64,000 nucleotides of DNA. Origin: Amycolatopsis camponoti (lineage in GTDB: Bacteria > Actinomycetota > Actinomycetes > Mycobacteriales > Pseudonocardiaceae). The notes below the pieces were generated by a model, which was given only the letters and a program-made list of their open reading frames with translations, ran no database searches and was not told where the DNA came from. The translations under genes were made by a program, and so were the position numbers. Below are positions 25,580 to 35,030 of the stretch, piece by piece (the stretch's first letter is position 1; each line of letters opens with the position of its first letter). The stretch is from the NCBI RefSeq assembly GCF_902497555.1, contig NZ_CABVGP010000003.1, positions 744,001-808,000 on the forward strand. Direction: 5' to 3'.

Positions 25580-27001
25580 TCAGCCTCGGGCGTGGGCGTC
25601 CAGGATGTGCGCCACGGCTTCGGTGACCCGCTGCGCGTGGTCCAGGTGCAGCCACTCGTCCGGCACGTGGATGTTCGAGTCGGACCCGCACGCGCCGGTG
25701 ACCAGGAACTGGGCCTCCGGGTACTTGCGCGAGAGCAGGCCCATGAACGGGATCGAGCCGCCCATGCCGGTCGCGCGGTGCGGCCGGCCGAAGACCTCGT
25801 CGCTGACCGTGCGCAGGGCCGCCGTCAGCCAGGGCGACTCGGTCGGCGCGTTCCAGCCGTCCTCCGCCTGCGGGTTGTGACCGAAGGTGACCTTCGCGCC
25901 GTACGGGACGTCGGTGGTCAGGGCCCGCTTCACGGCTTCGAGGCCCTTCTCGGCGTCGGCCGTCGGCGGGAGGCGGAAGCTCAGGGTCAACGTCGTGCTC
26001 TCGCGCAGGACGTTGCCCGCGTCGGCCGGCTTCGGGAAGCCGTCGGCGCCGATGATCGACAGCGTCGGGCGCCACGCGTTGTTGAGCATCAGCTCCAGCG
26101 CGTCCTCGGTGATCACGCGACCACCCTCGACCAGCGGGAACGCCTTCGACAGCGCCTCCGGGAAGTCCTGCGAGACGGCCTTGAGCTCGGCCAGCCGGTC
26201 CGCCGGGACGTCGACCTTGAGCTCGTCGAGCAGCAGCTCGCCGGTCTCGCTGTCCTCGAGCCGCTCGATCAGCTTCCGCAGCACGCGGAACGAGCTGGCG
26301 ACGACGCCCGAAGCGATGCCCGAGTGCTGGGCCGAGGCCAGCAGCTGCACGGTGACGTCGAGGTGCAGCATCCCGCGCAGGCTCGTGACCAGCCACAACC
26401 GCTCGTAGTCGCTGCCGCCGGCGTCGAGGCAGATCACCAGCGACACCGCGCCGATGCGGTCGGCCAGGTGCTCGACGTACGCGGGCAGGTCGGGGCTGCC
26501 GGACTCCTCGCCGGTCTCCAGGAGCACCACGATCCGGGCGTGCTCACCGCCGGCGGCGTGGACGGCTTCGATCGCCGTCGTCGCCGCGTAGCCGGAGTAG
26601 CCGTCGTCGACGGACCCGCGGCCGTACAGCCGGCCGTCGCGGATCACCGGCGTCCACGGGCCGAGGCCCTCGGACCAGCCGCCGACCGGGGGCTGCTTGT
26701 CGAGGTGGCCGTACATCAGGACGGTGCCCCGGTCCGCCGCGCCCGGGGTCGCCGGGACGTCGACGAGCAACAGGGGAGTGCGGCCTTCGAGCTGCACGAC
26801 GTCGAGGGTCGCCCCGGGCAGGTCGCGCGCGGCGATCCACTCGCGGACGTGCTCGACGGCGGCGGCCAGGTGACCGGTCGTCGCCCACTCGGCGTCGAAG
26901 GCCGGGGACAAGGCGGGGATGGCCACCAGCCCGGACAGACTCGGGATGACGTCGTCGGTCCACGACGTCACGACGGATTCACGAACGGATTTCTGCTCCA
27001 C
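25580..27001 (-). CDS. M20-family metallopeptidase (dipeptidase-like)
   Basis: A 473-residue zinc peptidase of the M20 family. Ligand blocks are intact: MYGHLDKQP (first His/Asp), GRGSVDDGYSG (bridging Asp), ETGEESGS (catalytic Glu pair) and CLDAGG. The dimerisation lid lies around HLDVTVQLLASAQHSGIASG, with the conserved GHNPQAED near the C-terminal part. Cytosolic; acts on dipeptides or acylated amino acids. I chose GTG at 27001 (VEQKSVRESV); an ATG at 27070 would add 23 residues without homology. Divergent from bkdA. Confidence 0.88.
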   Translation of the reverse strand: MEQKSVRESVVTSWTDDVIPSLSGLVAIPALSPAFDAEWATTGHLAAAVEHVREWIAARDLPGATLDVVQLEGRTPLLLVDVPATPGAADRGTVLMYGHLDKQPPVGGWSEGLGPWTPVIRDGRLYGRGSVDDGYSGYAATTAIEAVHAAGGEHARIVVLLETGEESGSPDLPAYVEHLADRIGAVSLVICLDAGGSDYERLWLVTSLRGMLHLDVTVQLLASAQHSGIASGVVASSFRVLRKLIERLEDSETGELLLDELKVDVPADRLAELKAVSQDFPEALSKAFPLVEGGRVITEDALELMLNNAWRPTLSIIGADGFPKPADAGNVLRESTTLTLSFRLPPTADAEKGLEAVKRALTTDVPYGAKVTFGHNPQAEDGWNAPTESPWLTAALRTVSDEVFGRPHRATGMGGSIPFMGLLSRKYPEAQFLVTGACGSDSNIHVPDEWLHLDHAQRVTEAVAHILDAHARG

Positions 27002-27373
27002 GAGCCCATCGTGCCACGGGGCTACGGGCGTGCGGCACATCACAACAGCGTCCCCGGAGTGGGGGATCACGCAGGCGCACGGCCACGTGCTCGTGCGGCC
27101 ACGCCTGGTGAGCGCCCGGACCGATTCCCTACTCTCGTAGGTCCGATGCTCGGGCTTCCTAACGTTTTCCCTGTTCAGAGCCCCTTTCTCAGCAACAAAT
27201 CAGCAACCGTCACTGACCAAAGCCACGACCTTCGTGCCAGGATGTCGGCGTGAACCGTCAACGCCGACGGTGACCGAGCGCTTCGGAGACCCGAGCCGCT
27301 GGTCCCCGCCGGTGCAGTCGCTGTGGTCGCCACAAGCGGCCGCCAGAGGCACCGACACCGAGGAGTACCGCCC
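27002..27373. other. Divergent intergenic region between the M20 peptidase and bkdA
   Basis: 372 nt with no convincing gene. Contains two inverted repeats: CCTAC-TCTC-GTAGG at 27128-27141, and GTCGGCGT (27244-27251) with ACGCCGAC (27261-27268) separated by 9 nt. Both could be regulator sites or leader hairpins for bkdA. The 4-nt spacer of the first differs from the NTAC-N6-GTAN operators elsewhere. Confidence 0.4.
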
Positions 27374-28579
27374 ATGCCGTCCGAACAGTGGACGCACCCG
27401 GAGCCTGGAGACGGGCCGGCCGCCGTCGCGGCTCAGCCTTCGCCCGAGCAGGTGATCGCCGGATTGCGAGCGACCAGCGAAGGGGGCGCTGAGCTGACTC
27501 AGCTGCTCACCCCCGAAGGCGAACGGGTCCCGTCACCCCAGTTCGACAAGTACGTCGACGACATCGACGACGAAGCCCTGCGCGGCCTGTACCGCGACAT
27601 GGTGCTCGTCCGCCGCGCGGACCGCGAAGCCAACGCGATGCAGCGCCAGGGCCAGCTCGGCATCTGGGTCCCGCTGCTCGGCCAGGAGGCCGCGCAGATC
27701 GGGTCGGGCCGCGCGCTGAAGCAGAACGACATGGCCTTCCCCAGCTACCGCGAACACGGTGTCGCGTACGCGCGCGGGGTCGACATGAAGGATCTGCTGG
27801 GCATCTTCCGCTGCACCGACCACAGCGGCTGGGACTACAAAGCTCACGGCTTCCACCCGTACTGCATCGTCATCGGCAACCAGGTGCTCAACGCCGCCGG
27901 GTACGCGATGGGGCAGAAGTTCGAGGGCAAGGTCGGGGACGACGACGGCGAAGCGACCATCTGCTACTTCGGTGACGGCGCGACCTCACAGGGCGACGTC
28001 CACGAAGGATTCGTCTGGGCCGCGGTCTACGACGCGCCGCTGGTGTTCTTCTGCCAGAACAACCAGTGGGCCATCTCCGAGCCGACCGAGCGCCAGTCGC
28101 GCCTGCCGCTCTACCAGCGCGCCCGCGGGTACGGCTTCCCCGGCATCCGCGTCGACGGCAACGACGTCCTGGCCTGCCTCGCGGTGTCCCGCTGGGCGCT
28201 CGACGAGTGCCGCCACGGCAACGGACCGGTGCTGATCGAGGCGTTCACCTACCGGATGGACGCGCACACGACGACCGACGACCCGTCGCGCTACCGGCTC
28301 TCCGACGAGCTCGAAGAGTGGAAGCTCAAGGACCCGATCGAGCGCGTCCGGGCGTTCCTGGCCCGCAAGGGCGGCGCCGACCACGACTTCTTCGAGCAGG
28401 TCCAGGCCGAGGCCGACGCCTTCGCCGCCGACCTGCGCGAATACACGTTCAACATGCCCGAGCCGCCGCCCGAGCGGATCTTCAGCAACGTCTACGCCGA
28501 GGGCAACCCGGTGCTGGAAGCGCAGCGCGAAGAGTTCCTGTCCTACCTCGACGGCTTCGTATCGGCGGGTGAGCACTGA
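27374..28579 (+). CDS. bkdA: Branched-chain 2-oxoacid dehydrogenase E1 component, alpha subunit
   Basis: A 401-residue thiamine diphosphate enzyme subunit that decarboxylates a 2-oxo acid. The TPP fold appears as GDGATSQGDVHEGFVWAA followed by FFCQNNQWAIS (the GDG...NN motif). QLGIWVPLLGQEAAQIGSG and SYREHGVAYARG are typical of the E1-alpha family with a separate beta subunit. GAGGAG precedes the ATG at 27374. First gene of bkdABC. Naming as branched-chain type rests on resemblance to mycobacterial BkdA; a pyruvate dehydrogenase role is not excluded. Confidence 0.9.
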   Translation: MPSEQWTHPEPGDGPAAVAAQPSPEQVIAGLRATSEGGAELTQLLTPEGERVPSPQFDKYVDDIDDEALRGLYRDMVLVRRADREANAMQRQGQLGIWVPLLGQEAAQIGSGRALKQNDMAFPSYREHGVAYARGVDMKDLLGIFRCTDHSGWDYKAHGFHPYCIVIGNQVLNAAGYAMGQKFEGKVGDDDGEATICYFGDGATSQGDVHEGFVWAAVYDAPLVFFCQNNQWAISEPTERQSRLPLYQRARGYGFPGIRVDGNDVLACLAVSRWALDECRHGNGPVLIEAFTYRMDAHTTTDDPSRYRLSDELEEWKLKDPIERVRAFLARKGGADHDFFEQVQAEADAFAADLREYTFNMPEPPPERIFSNVYAEGNPVLEAQREEFLSYLDGFVSAGEH

Positions 28580-29571
28580 TGACCGACCTCCAGAAACTCA
28601 CCATCGGCAAGGCGCTCAACCTCGGCCTCCGGCGCGCGATGGAAGAGGACCCCAAGGTCCTGATCATGGGCGAGGACGTCGGCAAGCTCGGCGGCGTCTT
28701 CCGGATCACCGACGGCCTGCAGAAGGACTTCGGCGAGCAGCGCGTGCTGGACACGCCGCTGGCGGAGTCCGGCATCATCGGCACCGCGGTCGGCCTGGCC
28801 GTGCGCGGGTTCCGGCCGGTGTGCGAGATCCAGTTCGAGGGCTTCATCTTCCCGGGCTTCGACCAGATCTCGTCCCAGCTGGCGAAGCTGCACTACCGCA
28901 CGCAGGGCAAGATCAAGATGCCCGTCGTGATCCGGGTGCCGTTCGGCGGCGGGATCGGCGCGGTCGAGCACCACTCGGAGTCGCCGGAGTCGCTGTTCGC
29001 GCACATCCCGGGCCTGAAGGTCATCTCGATTTCGAACGCCGTCGACGCCTACTGGGGCATCCAGCAGGCGATCAAGTCGGACGACCCGATCCTGTTCTTC
29101 GAGCCGAAGCGGCTGTACCACTCGGGTGCGCTGCGCGCGGAGATCGACACCGACGGCACGCCGTCCCCGGTGTTCTCCTCGCAGGTCGTCCGCGAGGGAA
29201 CGACAGCGACGGTCGTCGCGTACGGCCCGTCGGTGAAGGTCGCGCTCGACGCGGCCGCCGCGGCCGAAGACGAGGGCAAGTCCCTCGAGGTCATCGACCT
29301 GCGCACGCTCTCACCGCTGGACCTCGGCCCGGTGTTCGAGTCGGTGCGCAAGACCGGCCGGCTGATCGCGCTGTCGGAGGCGCCGTCCGAGTCGTCGCTG
29401 ACGTCGGAGATCGCCGCGCGCGTCCAGCAGGAGTGCTTCTACTCGCTGGAAGCGCCCGTCCTGCGGGTGACCGGGTTCGACACGCCGTACCCGCCGGCCA
29501 AGCTCGAGGAGCACTACCTCCCCGACCTGGACCGGGTGCTGCACGCCATCGACCGCTCGCTCGCCTGGTAA
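28579..29571 (+). CDS. bkdB: Branched-chain 2-oxoacid dehydrogenase E1 component, beta subunit
   Basis: A 330-residue partner of BkdA with the transketolase-type pyrimidine domain (VLIMGEDVGKLGGVFRITDG, TPLAESGIIGTAVGLAV) and the C-terminal transketolase domain (GTTATVVAYGPSVKVALDAA). Start shares its A with the alpha stop (TGATG overlap), showing tight translational coupling and a 1:1 complex. The alpha2beta2 E1 would pass an acyl group to the lipoyl arm of the E2 encoded next. Confidence 0.92.
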   Translation: MTDLQKLTIGKALNLGLRRAMEEDPKVLIMGEDVGKLGGVFRITDGLQKDFGEQRVLDTPLAESGIIGTAVGLAVRGFRPVCEIQFEGFIFPGFDQISSQLAKLHYRTQGKIKMPVVIRVPFGGGIGAVEHHSESPESLFAHIPGLKVISISNAVDAYWGIQQAIKSDDPILFFEPKRLYHSGALRAEIDTDGTPSPVFSSQVVREGTTATVVAYGPSVKVALDAAAAAEDEGKSLEVIDLRTLSPLDLGPVFESVRKTGRLIALSEAPSESSLTSEIAARVQQECFYSLEAPVLRVTGFDTPYPPAKLEEHYLPDLDRVLHAIDRSLAW

Positions 29572-29587
29572 GGGGGATCTCCGCGCA

Positions 29588-30943
29588 ATGCCTACGTACA
29601 AACAGTTCCCCCTGGCCGACACGGCCGAGGGGCTGACCGAAGCCGACATCCTGTCCTGGCACGTGAAGCCGGGCGACACGGTGACGGTCAACCAGATCGT
29701 GGTCGAGATCGAGACCGCGAAGGCCGCCGTCGAGCTGCCGATCCCGTGGGCCGGGGTGGTCACGGAGCTGCACGTCGAGCCGGGGCAGACGGTGGAGGTC
29801 GGCACCGCGATCCTCACCATCGACGTCGACCCCGGTGGGGCGGCCGCTCCGGCACCGGCCGCTGCTCCCGCTTCGGCTCCGGCCGAGGAAGAAGAGATGA
29901 AGCCGCTGGTCGGCTACGGCTCCAAGGCCGTCGTGACGCAGCGGCGGGCTCGCAAGGGCGCGGCTCCGGCCGCTCCCGCTCCGGCCGCCGCTGTCGTCGC
30001 TCCTCCCGCGCCCGCCCCGGTCGCGGCGCCCGCGCCCGCCCCGGTCGCGGCTCCGCGCGGCGGGTACGTCCCGCTGGCGAAGCCGCCGGTGCGGAAGCTG
30101 GCGAAGGACCTCGGGGTCGACCTGCACGCGCTGACCGGCACCGCTTCGGGCGGCGTCATCACGCGTGACGACGTCGAGCGCGCGGCGAACGGTGCTGTCG
30201 TGGCGCCTGCCGCATCCACTGTGGACACCGGTTACGACCCCACCACCCGCGAGCGGCGCGTGCCGATCAAGGGCGTCCGCAAGATGACCGCGGCGGCGAT
30301 GGTGCAGAGCGCGTACACCGCTCCGCACGTCACGGAGTTCCTGACCATCGACGTCACGCCGATGATGGAGTTCCGCGAGAAGCTGAAGAAGTCGCGGGAG
30401 TTCGCCGGGGTGAAGGTCACGCCGCTGACGTTCGCGGCGAAGGCCGTGTGCCTGGCGGCGAAGCGCACGCCGGACATCAACGCGGTGTGGGACGAGGCCG
30501 CGCAGGAGATCGTCTTCAAGGACTACGTGCACCTCGGGATCGCGGCGGCGACGCCGCGCGGCCTGATCGTGCCCAAGGTCCGTGACGCCGACTCTCTTTC
30601 GCTCAAGGAGCTGGCTCAGGCGCTGACGACGCTGACCGACGTCGCCCGCGAGGGCAAGACGTCGCCGGCGGACATGGCGAACGGCACGATCACGATCACC
30701 AACGTGGGCGTGTTCGGCGTCGACACGGGCACGCCGATCATCAACCCGGGCGAGTCCGCGATCCTGTGCCTCGGCGCGATCAAGGACCAGCCGTGGGTGG
30801 TGGACGGCGAGATCAAGGTCCGCAAGGTCCTCCAGCTGTCGCTGAGCTTCGACCACCGCGTGGTCGACGGCCAGCAGGGTTCGGAGTTCCTGGCCGACGT
30901 CGGCGCCTTGCTGGCCGACCCGGCCATGGCGATGACTTACTGA
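29588..30943 (+). CDS. bkdC: Dihydrolipoamide acyltransferase (E2) of the 2-oxoacid dehydrogenase complex
   Basis: A 451-residue E2. Lipoyl domain: Lys45 in EIETAKAAVELP is the lipoylation site. A Pro/Ala linker leads to the peripheral-subunit-binding domain (about 160-195, VRKLAKDLGVDLHALTG) and then the catalytic domain, ending in the active-site pair His423/Asp427 in SFDHRVVDGQ. Only one lipoyl domain is present. An E3 gene is not here and must be supplied elsewhere. 17 nt after bkdB. Confidence 0.93.
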   Translation: MPTYKQFPLADTAEGLTEADILSWHVKPGDTVTVNQIVVEIETAKAAVELPIPWAGVVTELHVEPGQTVEVGTAILTIDVDPGGAAAPAPAAAPASAPAEEEEMKPLVGYGSKAVVTQRRARKGAAPAAPAPAAAVVAPPAPAPVAAPAPAPVAAPRGGYVPLAKPPVRKLAKDLGVDLHALTGTASGGVITRDDVERAANGAVVAPAASTVDTGYDPTTRERRVPIKGVRKMTAAAMVQSAYTAPHVTEFLTIDVTPMMEFREKLKKSREFAGVKVTPLTFAAKAVCLAAKRTPDINAVWDEAAQEIVFKDYVHLGIAAATPRGLIVPKVRDADSLSLKELAQALTTLTDVAREGKTSPADMANGTITITNVGVFGVDTGTPIINPGESAILCLGAIKDQPWVVDGEIKVRKVLQLSLSFDHRVVDGQQGSEFLADVGALLADPAMAMTY

Positions 30944-30956
30944 GTTTTCGCAGGTA

Positions 30957-30988
30957 GAGGGCCGTCCCGGAGCTTCGGGGCGGCCCTC
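30957..30988 (+). terminator. Rho-independent terminator after bkdC
   Basis: 12-bp stem (one mismatch) GAGGGCCG...CGGCCCTC with a short loop, followed by TTC, 14 nt after the bkdC stop. Confidence 0.65.
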
Positions 30989-31018
30989 TTCGTGTTCGCC
31001 TCCGGCATACTCGCTTGA

Positions 31019-31038
31019 CGGAGTGAGTGCTCACTCCG
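31019..31038. promoter_or_regulatory. Operator of the TetR/ABC-exporter operon
   Basis: Perfect 9-bp-arm inverted repeat CGGAGTGAG-TG-CTCACTCCG overlapping the end of a TTGACG -35-like element at 31015-31020, 12 nt before the TetR start. Fits autorepression. Confidence 0.65.
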
Positions 31039-31050
31039 CACACTGGTCGC

Positions 31051-31680
31051 ATGACACCAGCACCCGAAACCCGGCGGCGAGCGCCGGGCATGAGCGTCGA
31101 AGCCCGGCGCGCCATGATCGTGCACGCGGTGCTGCCCCTGCTGATGGAGCACGGCACCGGCGTCACGACCAGCCAGATCGCCCGAGCCGCCGGCATCGGC
31201 GAGGGCACCATCTTCCGCGCGTTCAAGGACAAGGACGAGCTGTTCGACGCCTGCACCGCCGAGGCGCTGCGGCCCGACCACGTGCTCGACGCGATCGCCG
31301 AGATCCCCATCGAGCAGCCGCTCGAAGAGCGCCTCGTCGAGGCCGCCGACGCGCTCGGCGCGCACCTCGAGCGGATGGGCGCGCTGATGGGGGCGCTGCA
31401 CGCGTCCGGCCGGCACAAGCACCGCGACCCCGAACAGCGCCTCAAGGAGCGCCGCGGCACGTGGAAGGGCGGCCGCAGCGAGTCGATGGCCGCCATGCGC
31501 GGCGCGATCACCGAACTGTTCGAACCCGACAAAGACCGGCTGCGGCTCACGCCCGAGCAGCTGGCCGCGCTGTTCCTGACCCTGTTGTTCGGCGGCCGAC
31601 GAATGGCACCGGTCGACGACCCCGCCACCACGCGCCAGGTGGTCGACGTCTTCCTGCACGGCGCCGTGGAGGCCAAATGA
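31051..31680 (+). CDS. TetR-family transcriptional regulator
   Basis: A 209-residue repressor. Helix-turn-helix at about 25-70: GTGVTTSQIARAAGIGEGTIFRAFKDKDEL. The C-terminal ligand domain shows no identifiable ligand. Its stop overlaps the ABC exporter start by ATGA, and the perfect palindrome at its promoter suggests that it controls itself and the exporter. Likely senses a substrate of that exporter. Confidence 0.88.
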   Translation: MTPAPETRRRAPGMSVEARRAMIVHAVLPLLMEHGTGVTTSQIARAAGIGEGTIFRAFKDKDELFDACTAEALRPDHVLDAIAEIPIEQPLEERLVEAADALGAHLERMGALMGALHASGRHKHRDPEQRLKERRGTWKGGRSESMAAMRGAITELFEPDKDRLRLTPEQLAALFLTLLFGGRRMAPVDDPATTRQVVDVFLHGAVEAK

Positions 31681-33647
31681 TCCCGGGCGGTGGGGGCGGC
31701 ATGGAGTTCATGCTGGCTCGGCGAGGAAGACGGCGGCATGCGTCGACGGTCCCGGAAAGCGGGCTCACCGGGCCGGTCGAGATCCCCGAGCCCAAGCCGG
31801 AAGACCAGCCGAAGGACCTTCGCTCGCGGCTCAAGCGCGCGAAGACGTCCGTGGCGGGCACGGTCCGCGGCCTGCCGAAGGTCGTGCGGCTGACGTGGCA
31901 GGCCAGCCCGGTCCTGACGATCCTCCTGGCGCTGATCACCCTGCTCTCGGGCCTCCTGCCGACGGTGACCGCGTACATCGCGAAGCTGCTTCTCGACTCC
32001 GTCGTCGCGGCGATCCAGCACCGCGGCACGACGGCCGACATCGTCAACGTCGCGCTGTTCCAGTTCGGCGTGCTCGCCGCGACCGCGATCAGCAGCGCCA
32101 TGACGTCGATCGCGCAGTCGCTGCTGCAGGAGCGCATGACGCTGACCATCCGCCACCAGGTGATGGCCCACGCGAGCGAGCTGCACCTCGCGTACTTCGA
32201 GGGCTCGACGTCGTACGACATGCTGCGCCAGGCCGCCCAGGAGGCGCCGACGCGGCCACTGTCGATGATGAACTCCGCGCTGGGGCTCGTCCGCACGTTG
32301 ATCACGTTCGGCAGCATGATCGCGCTGCTGGTGGCCGTGAGCCCGCTCTTGGCGCTGGTCGCCCTGCTGGCGCCGATCCCGGCGTTCATCTCGCAGTCGA
32401 AGTACGGCTCGCGCGCGTTCTGGCTGACGTTCCTGATGTCGCCGATCAAGCGACGGATGGACTATCTGTCTTCGCTGGTCACGACGGACACGTACGCCAA
32501 GGAGACGAAGCTGTTCGGGCTCGGCCCGTACTTCGTCGACCGGTTCCGCCGGCTCGGCCTCGTGTCGTACGAGCGGCAGCGGAAGCTGACGATCAACCGC
32601 AACCTCAGCTCGACGTCCTGGGGCCTGCTGAGCACGCTCGCGGGTTCGGCGATCGCGCTGTACATCGCGCTGAAGGCGGTCGGCGGGGAGCTGACGCTCG
32701 GCGACCTGGCGCTGTACACGGCCGCGGCGACGTCCGTGCAGGCGTCGGTGTCCGGGCTGTTCACGGCGTTTTCGGGGATGTACGAGAACAACCTGTACCT
32801 CGACACGCTGTACCGCTTCCTGGACACGAAGCCGGAGATCACGGCTCCCTCGTCTCCGCGCGCTTTCCCGTCTGTCGTGGACGGTCACATCGAGTTCGAT
32901 TCGGTGACGTTCGCGTACCCGGGCGCGGACGAGCCGGCCCTGGACAACGTCAGCTTCGAGATCCGCCCGGGCGAGACGGTGGCGGTGGTGGGCCGCAACG
33001 GCGCAGGCAAGTCGACGCTGTTCAAGCTGTTGTGCCGGCTCTACGACCCGACCGCCGGCCGGATCCTCTTGGACGGCGTGGACATCCGCGAGTACGACCC
33101 GGTGGAACTGCGAACCCGGATCAGCGCGATGTTCCAGGACTACGTGACGTATCAGGGAACGGCGGCGGAGAACATCGGCCTCGGCGACCTGACCCGGCTG
33201 GAGGACCGTCCCCACATCGAGAACTCGGCCCGCCGAGCGGGCGCGGACGAGCGCATCGAGCGGCTGCCCTCCGGCTACGACAGCCCACTGGGCCGCTGGT
33301 TCGACCAGGGCGTCAGCCTGTCGGGCGGCGAGTGGCAGAAGATCGCGCTGGCCCGCGCGTTCCAGCGTGAGGCGCCACTGTTGATCCTGGACGAGCCGAC
33401 GTCGGCGTTGGACGCGCAGGCGGAGCACGACCTGTTCTCGCGGCTGCGGGAGCTGTCCGAGGGGCGGACGACGCTGTACATCTCGCACCGGTTCTCGACG
33501 GTGCGGCAGGCGGAGCGGATCCTGCTGCTGGACCACGGAAAGGTGGCGGAGTACGGAACGCACGAGGAGCTGATGGCGGCGAAGGCCGGGTACGCGGAGC
33601 TGTTCACGCTTCAGGCGCAGGCGTACTTGGACGAGGTGCCGAGCTGA
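31677..33647 (+). CDS. ABC-type half-transporter (exporter), permease and ATPase fused
   Basis: A 656-residue half-transporter. Six membrane helices lie at about 75-350; the nucleotide-binding domain follows with Walker A GRNGAGKST, Q-loop, signature LSGGEWQKIALARAF and Walker [13 protein letters not shown]. It would act as a homodimer exporting a drug or lipid. The first 60 residues are charged and cytosolic. ATG at 31677 overlaps the TetR stop; ATG 31701 is another possible start. The last 44 nt overlap the convergent pentapeptide-like gene. Confidence 0.9.
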   Translation: MIPGGGGGMEFMLARRGRRRHASTVPESGLTGPVEIPEPKPEDQPKDLRSRLKRAKTSVAGTVRGLPKVVRLTWQASPVLTILLALITLLSGLLPTVTAYIAKLLLDSVVAAIQHRGTTADIVNVALFQFGVLAATAISSAMTSIAQSLLQERMTLTIRHQVMAHASELHLAYFEGSTSYDMLRQAAQEAPTRPLSMMNSALGLVRTLITFGSMIALLVAVSPLLALVALLAPIPAFISQSKYGSRAFWLTFLMSPIKRRMDYLSSLVTTDTYAKETKLFGLGPYFVDRFRRLGLVSYERQRKLTINRNLSSTSWGLLSTLAGSAIALYIALKAVGGELTLGDLALYTAAATSVQASVSGLFTAFSGMYENNLYLDTLYRFLDTKPEITAPSSPRAFPSVVDGHIEFDSVTFAYPGADEPALDNVSFEIRPGETVAVVGRNGAGKSTLFKLLCRLYDPTAGRILLDGVDIREYDPVELRTRISAMFQDYVTYQGTAAENIGLGDLTRLEDRPHIENSARRAGADERIERLPSGYDSPLGRWFDQGVSLSGGEWQKIALARAFQREAPLLILDEPTSALDAQAEHDLFSRLRELSEGRTTLYISHRFSTVRQAERILLLDHGKVAEYGTHEELMAAKAGYAELFTLQAQAYLDEVPS

Positions 33648-34962
33648 GCGACCGGGGGCGCCGGATGATCTCTTCGGGGATCTCGGTGCCCCCGCGCAGC
33701 TCGACGTTGCGGAGGTTGAGCCACGGCATCGACGCCTCGCGGTCGTCGATCACGACGGCCGTCGTGTCGAGCAAGCAGTCAGTAAGCCAGATCGCCCGCT
33801 CGCTCTCGGACAGGAATTGCAGGTCGAGCCGGCACCGGATGAACCGAACATCCTCGAAGCTCAGCCGAGCGAAGGCGCCACTGCCGGACCAGTTGCCCAG
33901 CAAGCCGAAATCGAGCGCGGCATCGCTGAATTCGGCCTGCTCGAATCGAACCACAGCGTGCTCGATGGACAAGGCGGAGAAGTCCAGCGAGCCGACCGGG
34001 AATCGGCAACGGTAGAAGTCGACCGGCGCGCGGGCGTCCCACCCGGAGCAGATCAGCTGCTGGCCGCCGAACTCGGCACCGACGAACTCGGCACCGCCGT
34101 TGAACCACGCGTAGGTGATGGACGTCCGGACGGCGGAGAACTGCGCGCCGTGGCAGCTGAGCAGCCCCTCGAAGCGCGTGTGGTCGAAGGACGTCAGCTC
34201 ACCGGTGAAGGTGGCCCGGTCGAAGACGACGACCCGGCCGGGGAAGCGCAGGCCGGAGAAGTCGGCGTTCTCGAACACGATCCCGGTGAAGTCGAAGTCG
34301 ACCGGCAGCCACCACTCGAAGCCCGCGAGCCGATCCCGGATCATCCGGAGGATGGCCTGCCGGACCTCGGTCTCGCCGGGTGTCATGACCTCGGGCTGGA
34401 GGCGCAGGTAACCGCAGAGGACGTCCACGCAGACCTGGCGCTTGTCGACCCAGTCGTCGGCGAGGCCGGCGAGGGCGTAGACGCCGGTCAGCCGAACAGC
34501 CGGGCTCTCGTGGGCGAGCTGCTCGGCGGCGGTGCCCAGTCGTTCGTTGAAGCTCTGCACGGTCTCGCGATCAGCCTTGTCGACGGCGAGGTCGTGTTCC
34601 TTCTCAGTGACCCGCTGCTTGCGGTAGTTGACGGCGAGCAGCACCACACCACCGAACCCGGCGACGACGGAGAGGGCGATCTTGAGCAGGTCGAGCAGCT
34701 GGTCGACCCCGAACACCCCGGCGGCCGGCAGCTTCGGCCAGCCGAGGAACCACAGCAGTCCCCCGGTGGTCCCGCCGGCGACAACGATCGCGACGACCAG
34801 CCAAGCGAGGACGGACACCAGGATCGAGCCCCGCCCGGCGAGGTCCGGCATCCGCAGCCAGGAGACCCTCAGCCGGTCCGGCGACACCCGCCGCCCGACG
34901 ACCAGGCCGACCGCGGCGAGCACGACGATCGCGATCAGGAGCCAGCGGAGCCAGTCGGACAC
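33604..34962 (-). CDS. Membrane protein with C-terminal pentapeptide-like repeats
   Basis: A 452-residue protein. Three hydrophobic helices in the first 110 residues (WLLIAIVVLAAVGLVVG, VLAWLVVAIVVAGGTT, and IALSVVAGFGGVVLLAV) are followed by a coiled stretch and a region at about 220-420 with degenerate A(D/N)FSG/xF pentapeptide-like motifs (FENADFSGLRF, RATFTGELTSF). Such beta-helical parts often bind DNA gyrase-like targets or act as scaffolds, but the function here is unknown. Similar proteins are widespread in actinobacteria. Convergent overlap with the ABC exporter. Confidence 0.75.
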   Translation of the reverse strand: MSDWLRWLLIAIVVLAAVGLVVGRRVSPDRLRVSWLRMPDLAGRGSILVSVLAWLVVAIVVAGGTTGGLLWFLGWPKLPAAGVFGVDQLLDLLKIALSVVAGFGGVVLLAVNYRKQRVTEKEHDLAVDKADRETVQSFNERLGTAAEQLAHESPAVRLTGVYALAGLADDWVDKRQVCVDVLCGYLRLQPEVMTPGETEVRQAILRMIRDRLAGFEWWLPVDFDFTGIVFENADFSGLRFPGRVVVFDRATFTGELTSFDHTRFEGLLSCHGAQFSAVRTSITYAWFNGGAEFVGAEFGGQQLICSGWDARAPVDFYRCRFPVGSLDFSALSIEHAVVRFEQAEFSDAALDFGLLGNWSGSGAFARLSFEDVRFIRCRLDLQFLSESERAIWLTDCLLDTTAVVIDDREASMPWLNLRNVELRGGTEIPEEIIRRPRSLSSAPRPSTPAPEA

Positions 34963-35030
34963 GAAGGGTGAGACTAGCCGCTGGTCATCGGGCGCGGGAG
35001 CAAATCGGACAGGTCGTTCGTTGTCCAGGT

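Noticed and set aside
27128..27141. CCTAC-TCTC-GTAGG as a sixth member of the lipid regulon operators
   Set aside because: Spacer is 4 nt not 6, which changes helical phase; kept only as a generic inverted repeat.
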